Part shown: piece by piece, positions 31,940-40,216 of the stretch | Numbering within the stretch: the first letter of the stretch is position 1 | Layout of the letters: the number at the start of each line of letters is the position of its first letter | NCBI GenBank assembly: GCA_045128915.1 | Contig: JBGVIT010000017.1 | Location: forward strand, 1 to 64,000 | DNA from: RGIG9115 sp045128915 | GTDB taxonomy: Bacteria > Bacillota > Clostridia > UBA1381 | Direction of reading: 5' to 3' | DNA: 64,000 nt | Notes under the pieces: generated by a model | Seen by the model: the letters and a program-made list of their open reading frames with translations, nothing else | Told to the model about the DNA's origin: nothing | Databases searched by the model: none | Position numbers and translations under genes: made by a program

Positions 31940-31968
31940 ATTATACGTTATTTTACCTGTGTTGTCAA
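31940..31968 (-). promoter_or_regulatory. Consensus promoter at the head of array 2
   Basis: On the minus strand TTGACA (31,963-31,968), exactly 17 bases, then TATAAT (31,940-31,945): a perfect housekeeping promoter. Transcription would start near 31,933, just before the first word of the array, and run toward the serine hydrolase gene. Confidence 0.8.
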
Positions 31969-31992
31969 TAAAAACCACATAATATAGGTTAC

Positions 31993-32031
31993 AAAAAATC
32001 TCTGCCATCAATATATGACAGAGATTTTTTT
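31993..32031 (-). terminator. Intrinsic terminator of serA
   Basis: On the minus strand AAATCTCTG and CAGAGATTT pair, extended by the flanking A and T runs (32,019-32,031 with 31,993-32,004), with an inner TCAT/ATGA pairing, then six Ts. It starts 2 bases after the serA stop codon. Confidence 0.85.
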
Positions 32032-32032
32032 G

Positions 32033-33193
32033 TTATCTGATTTTTCTTGCTTTCAGAACGCCGTCAACTGCTTCGATAGCTGATACTACATCGTCTGTGA
32101 TTTCGTGGTCTGTATTGAATATTGAGTATGCAACTTCGCCTTTGCTCTTGTTTATCATATCTGCAATATTAATATCTTTATCTGAAAGAACCTTAGTAAA
32201 CTGTGTAATCATGTTAGGAACGTTCTTGTGTATTACTGTTAATCTGCCGTTACCACCGTCTGCAAGAGTACAGTTAGGAAGATTTACAGAGTTTACAACG
32301 TTACCTGTTTCAAGGAAATCTGCAAGTTGTCTTGCTGCCATAACAGCACAGTTGTCTTCTGATTCCTCAGTTGATGCACCAAGGTGCGGAATAGCAACTA
32401 TTCCCGGTACATTTACAGTTTCAGCACTTGGAAAGTCAACAACGTATGAACTTACCTTACCACTTTCAATAGCAGCTTTGATTGCAGTATTGTCAACAAG
32501 CTCCCCTCTTGAGAAGTTGAGAATTTTAACTCCATCCTTCATCTGTGCAAGTGCTTCTTCATTTATAAATGAACGTGTATCATCTGTGAGAGGAATGTGC
32601 ATTGTGATATAATCACAAGTTTCAAAGATTTCCTGATAGCTTGCTGCCTTTGTAACATGGCTGTCAAGCTTCCATGCAGCGTTGATTGAAAGATAGGGAT
32701 CGTAGCCTACAACTTTCATACCAAGCTCTCTTGCAGCGTTTGCCACAAGCACACCGATTGCGCCAAGACCGATTACACCAAGTGTCTTGCCCATAATTTC
32801 ACAACCTGCAAATGATGACTTACCCTTTTCAACTTGCTTTGCAACATCGTCACCGGTAAGAGTTGAAGCCCAATTAATACCGTCAACAACCTTTCTTGAT
32901 GCAAGGAGCAAGCCTGCGATTACAAGTTCCTTAACACCGTTTGCATTTGCACCGGGTGTGTTGAAAACAACTATACCCTTATCAGTACATTTTGCAATGG
33001 GGATGTTATTTGTGCCTGCACCTGCACGTGCAACACCCTTAAGCGAGGGTGAAAGCTCCATGTCGTGCATAGCAAAACTTCTGAGGATAATACCGTCAGC
33101 GTCTGCCTGCGCATTATCTGTAATTGTATATTTATCATCAAGCTGGTCAAGACCGCATGCTGCAATCTTATTGAGTGTTAAAATTTCAAACAT
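32033..33193 (-). CDS. serA: D-3-phosphoglycerate dehydrogenase
   Basis: SerA oxidises 3-phosphoglycerate with NAD+, the first step of serine synthesis. The 386-residue protein is the short form: substrate domain with 'VARAGAGTNNIPIAKCTDKG', NAD-binding 'LGVIGLGAIGVLVANAA', catalytic Arg in 'LNFSRGELVD', Glu near 'FPSAETV' and His in 'AIPHLGASTEESEDN', and a C-terminal ACT-like domain (about residues 310-386). It follows serC by 19 bases, and the two form an operon. The phosphatase SerB is not nearby. The start ATG is at 33193. Confidence 0.93.
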   Translation of the reverse strand: MFEILTLNKIAACGLDQLDDKYTITDNAQADADGIILRSFAMHDMELSPSLKGVARAGAGTNNIPIAKCTDKGIVVFNTPGANANGVKELVIAGLLLASRKVVDGINWASTLTGDDVAKQVEKGKSSFAGCEIMGKTLGVIGLGAIGVLVANAARELGMKVVGYDPYLSINAAWKLDSHVTKAASYQEIFETCDYITMHIPLTDDTRSFINEEALAQMKDGVKILNFSRGELVDNTAIKAAIESGKVSSYVVDFPSAETVNVPGIVAIPHLGASTEESEDNCAVMAARQLADFLETGNVVNSVNLPNCTLADGGNGRLTVIHKNVPNMITQFTKVLSDKDINIADMINKSKGEVAYSIFNTDHEITDDVVSAIEAVDGVLKARKIR

Positions 33194-33212
33194 AATAAAT
33201 ACGTCCTTTCAA

Positions 33213-34286
33213 TCAAGCATTTTCTGCTTCGAATTTCTTCATGAACTCTACAAGCTTTTCAACGCCTTCAACAGGCATTGCATTGTAGATGCTGGCTCTC
33301 ATACCGCCAACTGAACGATGTCCCTTAAGGTTTACAAAACCTGCTTCCTTAGCTTCCTTAACAAACTTAGCATCAAGCTCTTCGTTGCCTGTTACAAAAG
33401 GAATGTTCATAAGTGAACGGTCTTCAGGAACAACTGTTCCTTTGAAAAGCTTTGAAGAATCGAGGAAATCATAAAGGAGCTTTGCTTTAGCTTCGTTAAT
33501 CTTCTGAAGTGCTGCTACTCCGCCCTTCTCCTTAATCCATTCAAGAACGAGCTTAAGAACGTAGATTGAATATGTAGGAGGTGTGTTATAAAGTGAATCG
33601 TTTGATGCGTGGATTGAATAATCAAACATTGTAGGAGTTCCTTCTAAACACTCACCAATAAGGTCTTCACGAACGATAACAAGTGTAACACCTGCAGGTC
33701 CGAGGTTCTTCTGAGCACCTGCAAAAAGAAGTCCGAATTTTGAAACATCAATTACTTCTGACATTACGCATGAAGAAATATCAGCTACAAGAGGAGCATC
33801 TGTCTTAGGAAGCTCTGTATATCTTGTTCCGTAAATTGTATTGTTGTAGCAGATATAGAAATAGTCTGCATCCTTAGAGAACTTGCTTTCATCAAGCTTA
33901 GGAATATATGAGAAAGTCTTATCCGCTGAACTTGCAACTCTATTAACTTCTATGTACTTTTCAGCTTCTGACGCAGCCTTCTTTGCCCACTGACCTGTGA
34001 TTACATAGTCAGCCTTCTTATTCTTTGAAAGGTTAAGAGGAACCATAGCAAACTGGCTGGAACCGCCGCCCTGCAAAAACAACACTTTATAGTTGTCAGG
34101 AACGTTCATAAGCTCACGTACAAGAGCTTCTGCACCGAAGATGATTTCTTCATAGTCCTTTGAACGATGGCTCATTTCCATAACGGACATACCTGATTTG
34201 CCGTATTCAACCATTTCTGCCTGAGCCTTTTCAAGAACTTCAACGGGTAACATTGACGGTCCTGCTGAAAAATTATATACTCTCAT
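33213..34286 (-). CDS. serC: Phosphoserine aminotransferase
   Basis: SerC transfers an amino group from glutamate to 3-phosphohydroxypyruvate, the second step of serine synthesis; PLP is the cofactor. The 357-residue protein begins MRVYNFSAGPSMLP, the standard family start, and has 'FLQGGGSSQFAMVPLNL' and the PLP-binding Lys in 'LFAGAQKNLGPAG' near residue 195, as well as 'GHRSVGGMRASIYNA' at the C-terminus. The ATG at 34286 is chosen over 34349 because the family starts there and GGAG lies upstream. A consensus promoter lies about 65 bases upstream. Confidence 0.95.
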   Translation of the reverse strand: MRVYNFSAGPSMLPVEVLEKAQAEMVEYGKSGMSVMEMSHRSKDYEEIIFGAEALVRELMNVPDNYKVLFLQGGGSSQFAMVPLNLSKNKKADYVITGQWAKKAASEAEKYIEVNRVASSADKTFSYIPKLDESKFSKDADYFYICYNNTIYGTRYTELPKTDAPLVADISSCVMSEVIDVSKFGLLFAGAQKNLGPAGVTLVIVREDLIGECLEGTPTMFDYSIHASNDSLYNTPPTYSIYVLKLVLEWIKEKGGVAALQKINEAKAKLLYDFLDSSKLFKGTVVPEDRSLMNIPFVTGNEELDAKFVKEAKEAGFVNLKGHRSVGGMRASIYNAMPVEGVEKLVEFMKKFEAENA

Positions 34287-34303
34287 AATCAAAACTCCAT
34301 TCC

Positions 34304-34376
34304 GTCGCACCATGCGACAAATATTATGTGAATAACACATTATATACATTATATATCTTTTTTTTTAATTCGTCAA
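34304..34376 (-). promoter_or_regulatory. Promoter and leader hairpin of serC-serA
   Basis: On the minus strand TTGACG (34,371-34,376), 17 bases, TATAAT (34,348-34,353). Further down the leader a 6-bp hairpin GTCGCA-TGG-TGCGAC (34,304-34,318) lies just before the GGAG site and could affect translation start. No T-box or other known riboswitch pattern is visible. Confidence 0.7.
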
Positions 34377-34465
34377 TATTTTCACAAATTAAATTGATTA
34401 AATTTTAAACAAAATAATTAATCACATTATGCTTTTTTTAGAAAAAGTCACCAAGTTAATATTTT

Positions 34466-35194
34466 TCATGGTGTAGCAACAAAAACAAGCCTTTTTTCTT
34501 CAGCAGACGGAGCATTGAACGTATATCCCCCAAACACCTCTACCGAAGTAAAACCACTTTCAGTCAATGCTGTTATTATCTGCTCCTTGGTATATGCTCT
34601 TTGGAGATGTACCTCTTCAAATCGGCGGTAGTTTTCCTTATCCTTTACAAAGAAGTTAAGCTCCATTTTGCAAAGTGGATTTTTGAAGCTGTTTTCCCAT
34701 GTATAGAAAACGTCATCCGTGTTATAAATATATGTGTTACTGCCCAGAGTGTTCTGAAGCTTATAGGCAGAGCTTATATCGAATATAAATATTCCGTCCT
34801 GCTCGATAAAGCATCTGCGAATTTTAGAAAAAATACTTTTAACAGAGTTAATGCTTGTTATGTAGTTAAAGCCGTCAGTCATACACAAAAAAGCATCGCA
34901 GGTTCCGAATAAATCAAGTTTTTTCATATCCTGACATATATATAAAATATCGGAATCAGTATTTTTAGTACGTGCCACATCAAGCATTGCTTCTGAAACA
35001 TCTACACCAATCATGTCATAGCCTCTTTGAGACATAGGAACGGTAACATTGCCTGTACCGCATGCAAGGTCACAAATAAGAGACGGAGATTTCCCGTATC
35101 TTTTGAAAGTTTCCTGAATGAAGTCACAGATTTTTTCGTAGTCAATATCCTGCTTGATTAGTTTATCATACAGATATGCAAAATCATTATACAC
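34466..35194 (-). CDS. Class I SAM-dependent methyltransferase
   Basis: The 242-residue protein has 'YNDFAYLYDKLI' at the N-terminus, motif I 'LICDLACGTGNVTVPM', 'MIGVDVSEAMLDVA' and 'CDAFLCMTDGFNYI'. This layout is typical of a family of small-molecule methyltransferases common in Clostridia, often annotated only by domain. I chose the GTG at 35194, 8 bases after GGAGG, because the upstream TTG would lie in the ribosome binding site. It stands alone between the serC operon (179 bases) and the divergent polyamine-binding gene. The substrate is unknown. Confidence 0.85.
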   Translation of the reverse strand: MYNDFAYLYDKLIKQDIDYEKICDFIQETFKRYGKSPSLICDLACGTGNVTVPMSQRGYDMIGVDVSEAMLDVARTKNTDSDILYICQDMKKLDLFGTCDAFLCMTDGFNYITSINSVKSIFSKIRRCFIEQDGIFIFDISSAYKLQNTLGSNTYIYNTDDVFYTWENSFKNPLCKMELNFFVKDKENYRRFEEVHLQRAYTKEQIITALTESGFTSVEVFGGYTFNAPSAEEKRLVFVATP

Positions 35195-35301
35195 TTTTTT
35201 CGCCTCCAAGGTTAAGTATATATCAATATTGCTTATAAATCAAATATTTTTTTGGTTAATAACAAAATCCGTGCAAATTGACGAACTTTTTTAAGTAATA
35301 A

Positions 35302-35330
35302 TTGACATTGGCGGGAAAATAATTTATAAT
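35302..35330 (+). promoter_or_regulatory. Promoter of the polyamine-binding lipoprotein gene
   Basis: TTGACA (35,302-35,307), 17 bases, TATAAT (35,325-35,330): both hexamers are perfect. The start codon follows 24-33 bases later. Confidence 0.85.
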
Positions 35331-35353
35331 ATAATTATATTATCCTGAAAGGA

Positions 35354-36412
35354 ATGATGGGATTGTTCAAAAAACTTATATTGACTGTTTGTTCTCTGGC
35401 GCTTATAACCGCTGTCAGCGGCTGTTTTAACGACCAGAATCCTGATGCCCCTACCGAGCTTAATATACTGACTTGGGACGGATATATACCTCAGGATATA
35501 ATGGATGAATTTTCTGTTAAAGAAAATGTTAAGATTAACATATCAAACTTTGATTCGAATGAAGAAATGCTTGCGAAAATAAGCAGTGGCGATGCAGGCT
35601 ACGACCTTGTTATAGGCTCTGATTATATAATTGATATTGCAAGAAAGCAGCAGCTTCTGACAGAGCTTGATATGTCGAAGATTCCCAACTACACAAATCT
35701 TGATGAAAACTACCTTTCAAAAAAATATGATCCCGAAAACAAATATACTGTACCATACAGCGTCGGTTCGCCTATGATTGTATATGATCCTGCAAAAATT
35801 GACCTTGATATTAAAAGCTATAATGATTTATGGGACGAAAGCCTCAAAGGCAAGCTTTTGCTTCTTGACGATGCAAGAAACATTATAGGCATTACGCTCA
35901 AATCTATGGGCAAATCCATGAATGAAACAGACGAAAAAGTACTTTCAGAAGCAAAAGATAAGCTCATGGACCTTAAAGGCAATATCCACCACCTTGACTA
36001 CAACAGCCCACACGAATCACTTATCAGCGGAGAGGTTGATGTTGCATATCTGTTCACTTCACAAGCATTTCTTGCGCTTGAAGCACGGCCTGAGCTTAAA
36101 GCTGTATATGCTGAAGAAGGTATTGGTTTTGGAATTGATGCATGGTTTATACCAAAAGGCGCAATCAATACGGACAATGCTCATAAGTTCCTAAACTTTA
36201 TTACAAACGCTGAAATCGGTGCAAGAATTACCGAACAGATAATGTATCCCACACCAAACAAATCTGCCCTTGAGTTCTTGCCAAAGGAACTAAGAAATAA
36301 TGTTGTATTTAACATACCCGGAGATAAATTAGCAGAAGCCGAGTTTATTGAAGACATTGGCGATATTGCAGAAATATATACTAATATATGGACACAATTT
36401 AAACAAGACTAA
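35354..36412 (+). CDS. Spermidine/putrescine ABC transporter substrate-binding lipoprotein (PotD-like)
   Basis: The 352-residue protein has a lipoprotein signal with lipobox AVSGC (Cys near residue 23) and the PotD/PotF fold: 'LNILTWDGYIPQDIMDEF' at the start of the mature part, 'YDLVIGSDYIIDIA', 'YTVPYSVGSPMIVYD', 'LLDDARNIIGITLKSMG' and 'AWFIPKGAINTDNAHKFLNF'. It would bind polyamines outside the membrane for a PotABC permease, but no permease or ATPase gene is adjacent, so it is an orphan. The AAAGGA site touches the ATG at 35354; a TTG at 35363 has better spacing (9 bases) and may be the true start. A bidirectional terminator follows. Confidence 0.88.
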   Translation: MMGLFKKLILTVCSLALITAVSGCFNDQNPDAPTELNILTWDGYIPQDIMDEFSVKENVKINISNFDSNEEMLAKISSGDAGYDLVIGSDYIIDIARKQQLLTELDMSKIPNYTNLDENYLSKKYDPENKYTVPYSVGSPMIVYDPAKIDLDIKSYNDLWDESLKGKLLLLDDARNIIGITLKSMGKSMNETDEKVLSEAKDKLMDLKGNIHHLDYNSPHESLISGEVDVAYLFTSQAFLALEARPELKAVYAEEGIGFGIDAWFIPKGAINTDNAHKFLNFITNAEIGARITEQIMYPTPNKSALEFLPKELRNNVVFNIPGDKLAEAEFIEDIGDIAEIYTNIWTQFKQD

Positions 36413-36414
36413 GC

Positions 36415-36508
36415 AAAAAAACAGATGTTGCAGTGAGCCGACCTCCCAATCGTTAGACTTTTAATCTAACTTTTTGGTGTCGGCTCACAATGCAACATCT
36501 GTTTTTTT
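36415..36508. terminator. Large bidirectional terminator
   Basis: Two arms of 22 bases (36,421-36,442 and 36,479-36,502, with a 2-base bulge) enclose an inner hairpin GTTAGA/TCTAAC. An A-run lies on the left and a T-run on the right, so it can end transcription from both the polyamine-binding gene and the convergent glycosidase gene. Confidence 0.9.
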
Positions 36509-38237
36509 AATCAGTTATAACAACTGTCCTTTCACCTGCAAGCCAAGCAACTGTGCATCCAAGGCTTTGTGCTATGGCACGGGCCGGAACCATCGTTCTA
36601 TCTGCTATTATCATTGCCGGTACGTCTATGGGTGTGCTTACACCGTTTACTATCAACTGATTTACTCCGATAGTAAGAGATATGGTTTTATCTCTGCCGT
36701 TCGCTGTTACGGTTTTTGTAGCACCGTCCCAACTTACATTCACATTAAGTGCCTCGAATATAGCACGCAAAGGAACAAGCGTTCTTCCATCTACTATTAC
36801 AGGTTTAGCATCATTAGCTCCGAATGAAAGCATATTTCCGTTAACTGATATTTTAATTTCATCAGAGGCTGCTACTCCTTCCGGATATGCACCAAATCTT
36901 AATGCATTTCCAGATTTATAGAATTTATACTCTTTTGAAATGCCTTCTGCAGAAATCTGCAAAGTGTGTTCACCGTCAGATAGAATATTCATATTAATTC
37001 CGCAAGTATATGGTGCAGCTTGTGAAGAATGATACCATGTGCCGTCAATAGTGTAATTAACTGTTAAGAAAGGCTTTGACGGAATATGTGCCAGAGTATA
37101 TACATTGACAACGCCATTGTTTGCTGATAATGTACTTCCGGCATCTGCTCTCTGGAATACAAATTCAGACTTCGCAGCTCCCTGCTTTATATATGCACCA
37201 CAATCAGAAGCTTCACTTAGTATATTCATGGCATACGGTTTATCTACTGCACCTGATGTATGGGAATCGCTTACATAAAACTTTTCATTTTCATAAAGTC
37301 TGCAAGTGTTGAAATAGTTAATAAGCTTTACCTGAGGATATTTCATGATTGTATTATAATACATATTACGAAAACGAGGCGTTGCCCATGATTCGAGATT
37401 TTCACCGTAATTATTTTCAGTTGCCACCCCGCCCTCACTTATCATAATAGGCTTATTGATATTGTTATCCTGCATAAATTTGATTATTGGCTTAAGGGCG
37501 TTGGTAGTCCATGCATAGTCACCTGTCATAAAATATCTTGCTTCTTTATCAAGGGTATCTTGTCTGCCCTGAAAATACTTTTTCATGTATGAGCTTACAC
37601 CAATCCAATCTACATATTGGTCACCCGGATAAAAATATTCAAACGGTCTGTCAAGGGCACCCATGTCGTTAGGTGACCATACAACCGCGAAATTCGGATA
37701 TTGGTGTATCATATCCGCTACTCTCTGAAAAACGTCAACGTACAATGTAGGATTATCTCCAAGAGTTGAAACGTTCATTTCATTTGCAAATCGTATAAAC
37801 ATTGGTTTGTTATAGCTTGCAAGAGTATCTAATGCAGTTTTTACAGTATTATAATCCACATTACCCAGAGAATTTACGGTGTAACCGATTGTTACAACAG
37901 CATTAGATGATTTTATTATATTATTGGCCGGATAATAAATATCCGTCTGCCGCATATCCATATCAAAATATGTGAGATATGAGCTTGCATTGTTAACAAA
38001 GCCGGAATTTTCTGTTATAATTCCGAAGTACGTACCGCCTATGGGTTCAAGCTTTGCACCGTAATATGGTGCCGTTTCAGGGGCACCCTCTACGTAAAGC
38101 TCAAAGTCAGTTTCGCTAACCATTTGGGTTTTCTCTTTAAGCAATGCCCCCCAATCAGGTTCAGGGAAATTAAATGCAAAAACAGATGTACCGAACAATG
38201 CAGTTGATAATATTAGTGCTGTAAATTTCTTATTCAT
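36507..38237 (-). CDS. Secreted GH26-like glycosidase with C-terminal stalk domain
   Basis: The 576-residue protein has a signal peptide (1-21), a TIM-barrel region (about 65-345) and a C-terminal copper-amine-oxidase N-terminal-like stalk domain (about 465-576: 'VDGRTLVPLRAIFEALNVNV', 'ADRTMVPARAIAQSLG'). In the barrel, 'PMFIRFANEMN' near residue 150 fits the acid/base Glu of family GH26 (mannanases and related enzymes), and 'KPIMISEGGVA' near 275 fits the nucleophile Glu. It probably cleaves a beta-linked hemicellulose outside the cell, but the substrate is inferred. The stalk domain is common in Clostridia and may tether the enzyme to the wall. The AbrB-like regulator gene lies 17 bases upstream. 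Confidence 0.72.
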   Translation of the reverse strand: MNKKFTALILSTALFGTSVFAFNFPEPDWGALLKEKTQMVSETDFELYVEGAPETAPYYGAKLEPIGGTYFGIITENSGFVNNASSYLTYFDMDMRQTDIYYPANNIIKSSNAVVTIGYTVNSLGNVDYNTVKTALDTLASYNKPMFIRFANEMNVSTLGDNPTLYVDVFQRVADMIHQYPNFAVVWSPNDMGALDRPFEYFYPGDQYVDWIGVSSYMKKYFQGRQDTLDKEARYFMTGDYAWTTNALKPIIKFMQDNNINKPIMISEGGVATENNYGENLESWATPRFRNMYYNTIMKYPQVKLINYFNTCRLYENEKFYVSDSHTSGAVDKPYAMNILSEASDCGAYIKQGAAKSEFVFQRADAGSTLSANNGVVNVYTLAHIPSKPFLTVNYTIDGTWYHSSQAAPYTCGINMNILSDGEHTLQISAEGISKEYKFYKSGNALRFGAYPEGVAASDEIKISVNGNMLSFGANDAKPVIVDGRTLVPLRAIFEALNVNVSWDGATKTVTANGRDKTISLTIGVNQLIVNGVSTPIDVPAMIIADRTMVPARAIAQSLGCTVAWLAGERTVVITD

Positions 38238-38254
38238 AAACAGTTCCCTCTCGT

Positions 38255-38503
38255 TTATTCTATTATATTTCTGATATTCTCAAGACATTTTGAGCATATG
38301 CACTTTCCATTATATGAAAGAACAGCTTCTGAAGAACCGCAGAAAATACAAAAAGGTGAATATTTCTTCAGGATAATATTATTATTGTCGGTAAAAATCT
38401 CAAGCGAATCTCCCACATTAATGTCCATAACACGTCTTAATTCTTTCGGAATTACTATACGTCCCAACTCATCAACTCTTCTTACAATTCCGGTAGCTTT
38501 CAT
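38255..38503 (-). CDS. AbrB-family regulator with zinc-ribbon-like C-terminus
   Basis: The 82-residue protein has a standard AbrB/SpoVT domain (residues 1-47): 'ATGIVRRVDELGRIVIPKEL', 'GDSLEIFTDNNNIILKKY'. The C-terminus has two CxxC pairs ('FCIFCGSS' and 'CICSKCLENI') that may bind zinc. It is a transition-state-type transcriptional regulator of unknown target, possibly of the glycosidase gene 17 bases downstream. The yeiH gene ends 12 bases upstream of its start, so the three may be co-transcribed. AGGAGG lies 8 bases before the ATG. Confidence 0.88.
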   Translation of the reverse strand: MKATGIVRRVDELGRIVIPKELRRVMDINVGDSLEIFTDNNNIILKKYSPFCIFCGSSEAVLSYNGKCICSKCLENIRNIIE

Positions 38504-38515
38504 AATTTTTCCTCC

Positions 38516-39535
38516 TTATACTAATCCGATACACCACTCAACAAATATAGCAACAACCACCACAAGCGCTGAGATAACAAAGCCATGAATCATAGGATTG
38601 ATTCCGGATTTTTTCATATCTTTGAACCTTGTATTCAAGCCTATTGCTCCAAGCGCCGCAACCATTAAGAATTTACTTATTGTTTTAGCAAACGCTGAAA
38701 TTTCCGCCGGTATAACGCCAATACTGTTAATTGCCGCAAGTGCAAGAAATCCTGCTATAAACCAAGGGAAAAGTTTCCAGACATTTACTTTTGTATATTC
38801 AGCCGCTCTGCTTTCTTTTCTTTTTATTCTCAGGTTTATAAAAGAGAACACCAGCACAGTCGGTATTATAGACAAAGTTCTTGTAAGCTTTACCATTGTG
38901 GCAAAATCCCCGGCTCCTTCGCTGAATGCATATCCTGCTGCAACAACACTTGAAGTGTCATTAACAGCTGTTCCGGCCCAGAGTCCGTAAGCTATATCAT
39001 CAAGTCCCAACATTCTGCCCATTATTGGAAACAGCACTATCATTGCCATGTCAAACAAAAACGTAGCTGACATAGCGTATGCAATGTCTGAATCTTCTGC
39101 ATCAATTACCGGAGCAATAGCTGCAATAGCTGAACCGCCACAAATTCCTGTACCTGCTGAAATAAGATTAGACAATTTCCAATTCAGCTTAAGCGCTCTG
39201 CCTATAAAATACCCACCACCAAAACATGTAAGCAATGTAAACAACATAACCGTCAAAGACAGTTTTCCGACGGAAAGAATAACTCTTACACTAAGTGAGG
39301 CGCCAAGAAGTATAATTGCAAATTTCAGAACTTTTTTTGATGTAAATTTAATTCCCGGATTTAAAAAAGACGGCTTCCAGAAATTGTTAATTATCATTCC
39401 CAAAAACAAAGCTATTACTGATGCTCCTATAATATGCACCGGCAAAAGATTTTCTATTGTTCGTGCAACTTGTGCTATTATAAGTGACACCAACAGCCCC
39501 GGAATGATTTTAGATGTTTTTTTTAGAATTGTCAT
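38516..39535 (-). CDS. YeiH/UPF0324-family membrane protein
   Basis: The 339-residue protein has about ten hydrophobic segments and the family landmarks 'IGASVIALFLGMIINN', 'FAIILLGASLSV', 'ISAGTGICGGSAIAAIAPVI', 'WAGTAVNDTSSVVAAG' and 'KFLMVAALGAIGLNTRFKDM'. The family is annotated as putative sulfate exporters on indirect evidence. It is an integral cytoplasmic membrane protein. ATG at 39535 is chosen because AGAGGAG lies 9 bases upstream and the longer version adds charged residues without similarity. It precedes the AbrB-like gene by 12 bases. Confidence 0.88.
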   Translation of the reverse strand: MTILKKTSKIIPGLLVSLIIAQVARTIENLLPVHIIGASVIALFLGMIINNFWKPSFLNPGIKFTSKKVLKFAIILLGASLSVRVILSVGKLSLTVMLFTLLTCFGGGYFIGRALKLNWKLSNLISAGTGICGGSAIAAIAPVIDAEDSDIAYAMSATFLFDMAMIVLFPIMGRMLGLDDIAYGLWAGTAVNDTSSVVAAGYAFSEGAGDFATMVKLTRTLSIIPTVLVFSFINLRIKRKESRAAEYTKVNVWKLFPWFIAGFLALAAINSIGVIPAEISAFAKTISKFLMVAALGAIGLNTRFKDMKKSGINPMIHGFVISALVVVVAIFVEWCIGLV

Positions 39536-39584
39536 AACTATATCTCCTCTAACCTGATTTTTAATACAGTATAACACAAAAAAA

Positions 39585-39610
39585 AATGTAAATCAACACC
39601 GATTTACATT
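39585..39610 (-). terminator. Intrinsic terminator of the chromate transporter genes
   Basis: AATGTAAATC/GATTTACATT pair over 10 bp with a 6-base loop, and there are A and T runs on both sides. On the minus strand it ends the chromate transporter genes; the yeiH promoter must lie in the 50 bases after it. Confidence 0.85.
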
Positions 39611-39634
39611 TTTTTACAAAAATTATATATTTTG

Positions 39635-40216
39635 CTAAAATTTGAATAGAATACCTATTAAAGCTGAAAATGCGACAAAGGCTACCGGATGCAGTTTAAT
39701 TTTCTTGATTGCTATAAAAAGTGCTGCAAAAAGTATTATTCCCTTTATATCAAACAAATCAATAATATTTTCAGATGCAACATACAAGTTCCAATGGATT
39801 AATGCAACCTTTACCACTTCAAACGCCGCAGCCGCAATCAGTCCGACAGATGCCGGTCTAAGACCGTAAAAAACATTTTTGACAGTTTTATTTTCGCTGA
39901 ATTTTTTTAGAAATCCCGATATAATTATAATTATAATCACGCTTGGTGTAACAAGTCCAAGCGTTGCCACAACACAGCCGAGTACAGACAGACCTTGCGG
40001 ATGACCTGTTAAGAACCCAACATGCGTTGACATATTAACTCCAATAGCACCGGGGGTGGATTCAGAAATGGCAATCATGTTTGCAAGGTCAGTCTTTGTA
40101 AACCAGCCCGTCGTTTCAGATAAGCTGCTGAGAAAAGGAATAGTGGCAGCGCCGCCGCCTACTGCAAACAGTCCTATTTTGAAAAACTCATAAAAAAGCT
40201 TTAACATCAAAATCAT
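39635..40216 (-). CDS. Chromate transporter, half-size subunit
   Basis: The 193-residue protein is one CHR domain: 'LFYEFFKIGLFAVGGGAATI', 'MIAISESTPGAIGVNMSTHVG' and 'GLVTPSVIIIIIISGFL', with about five or six membrane segments. In Firmicutes two adjacent half-size proteins form the transporter, and both are needed; the substrate may be chromate or another oxyanion. Its ATG overlaps the stop of the partner gene (ATGA), so translation is coupled. A terminator follows 25 bases downstream. Confidence 0.87.
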   Translation of the reverse strand: MILMLKLFYEFFKIGLFAVGGGAATIPFLSSLSETTGWFTKTDLANMIAISESTPGAIGVNMSTHVGFLTGHPQGLSVLGCVVATLGLVTPSVIIIIIISGFLKKFSENKTVKNVFYGLRPASVGLIAAAAFEVVKVALIHWNLYVASENIIDLFDIKGIILFAALFIAIKKIKLHPVAFVAFSALIGILFKF

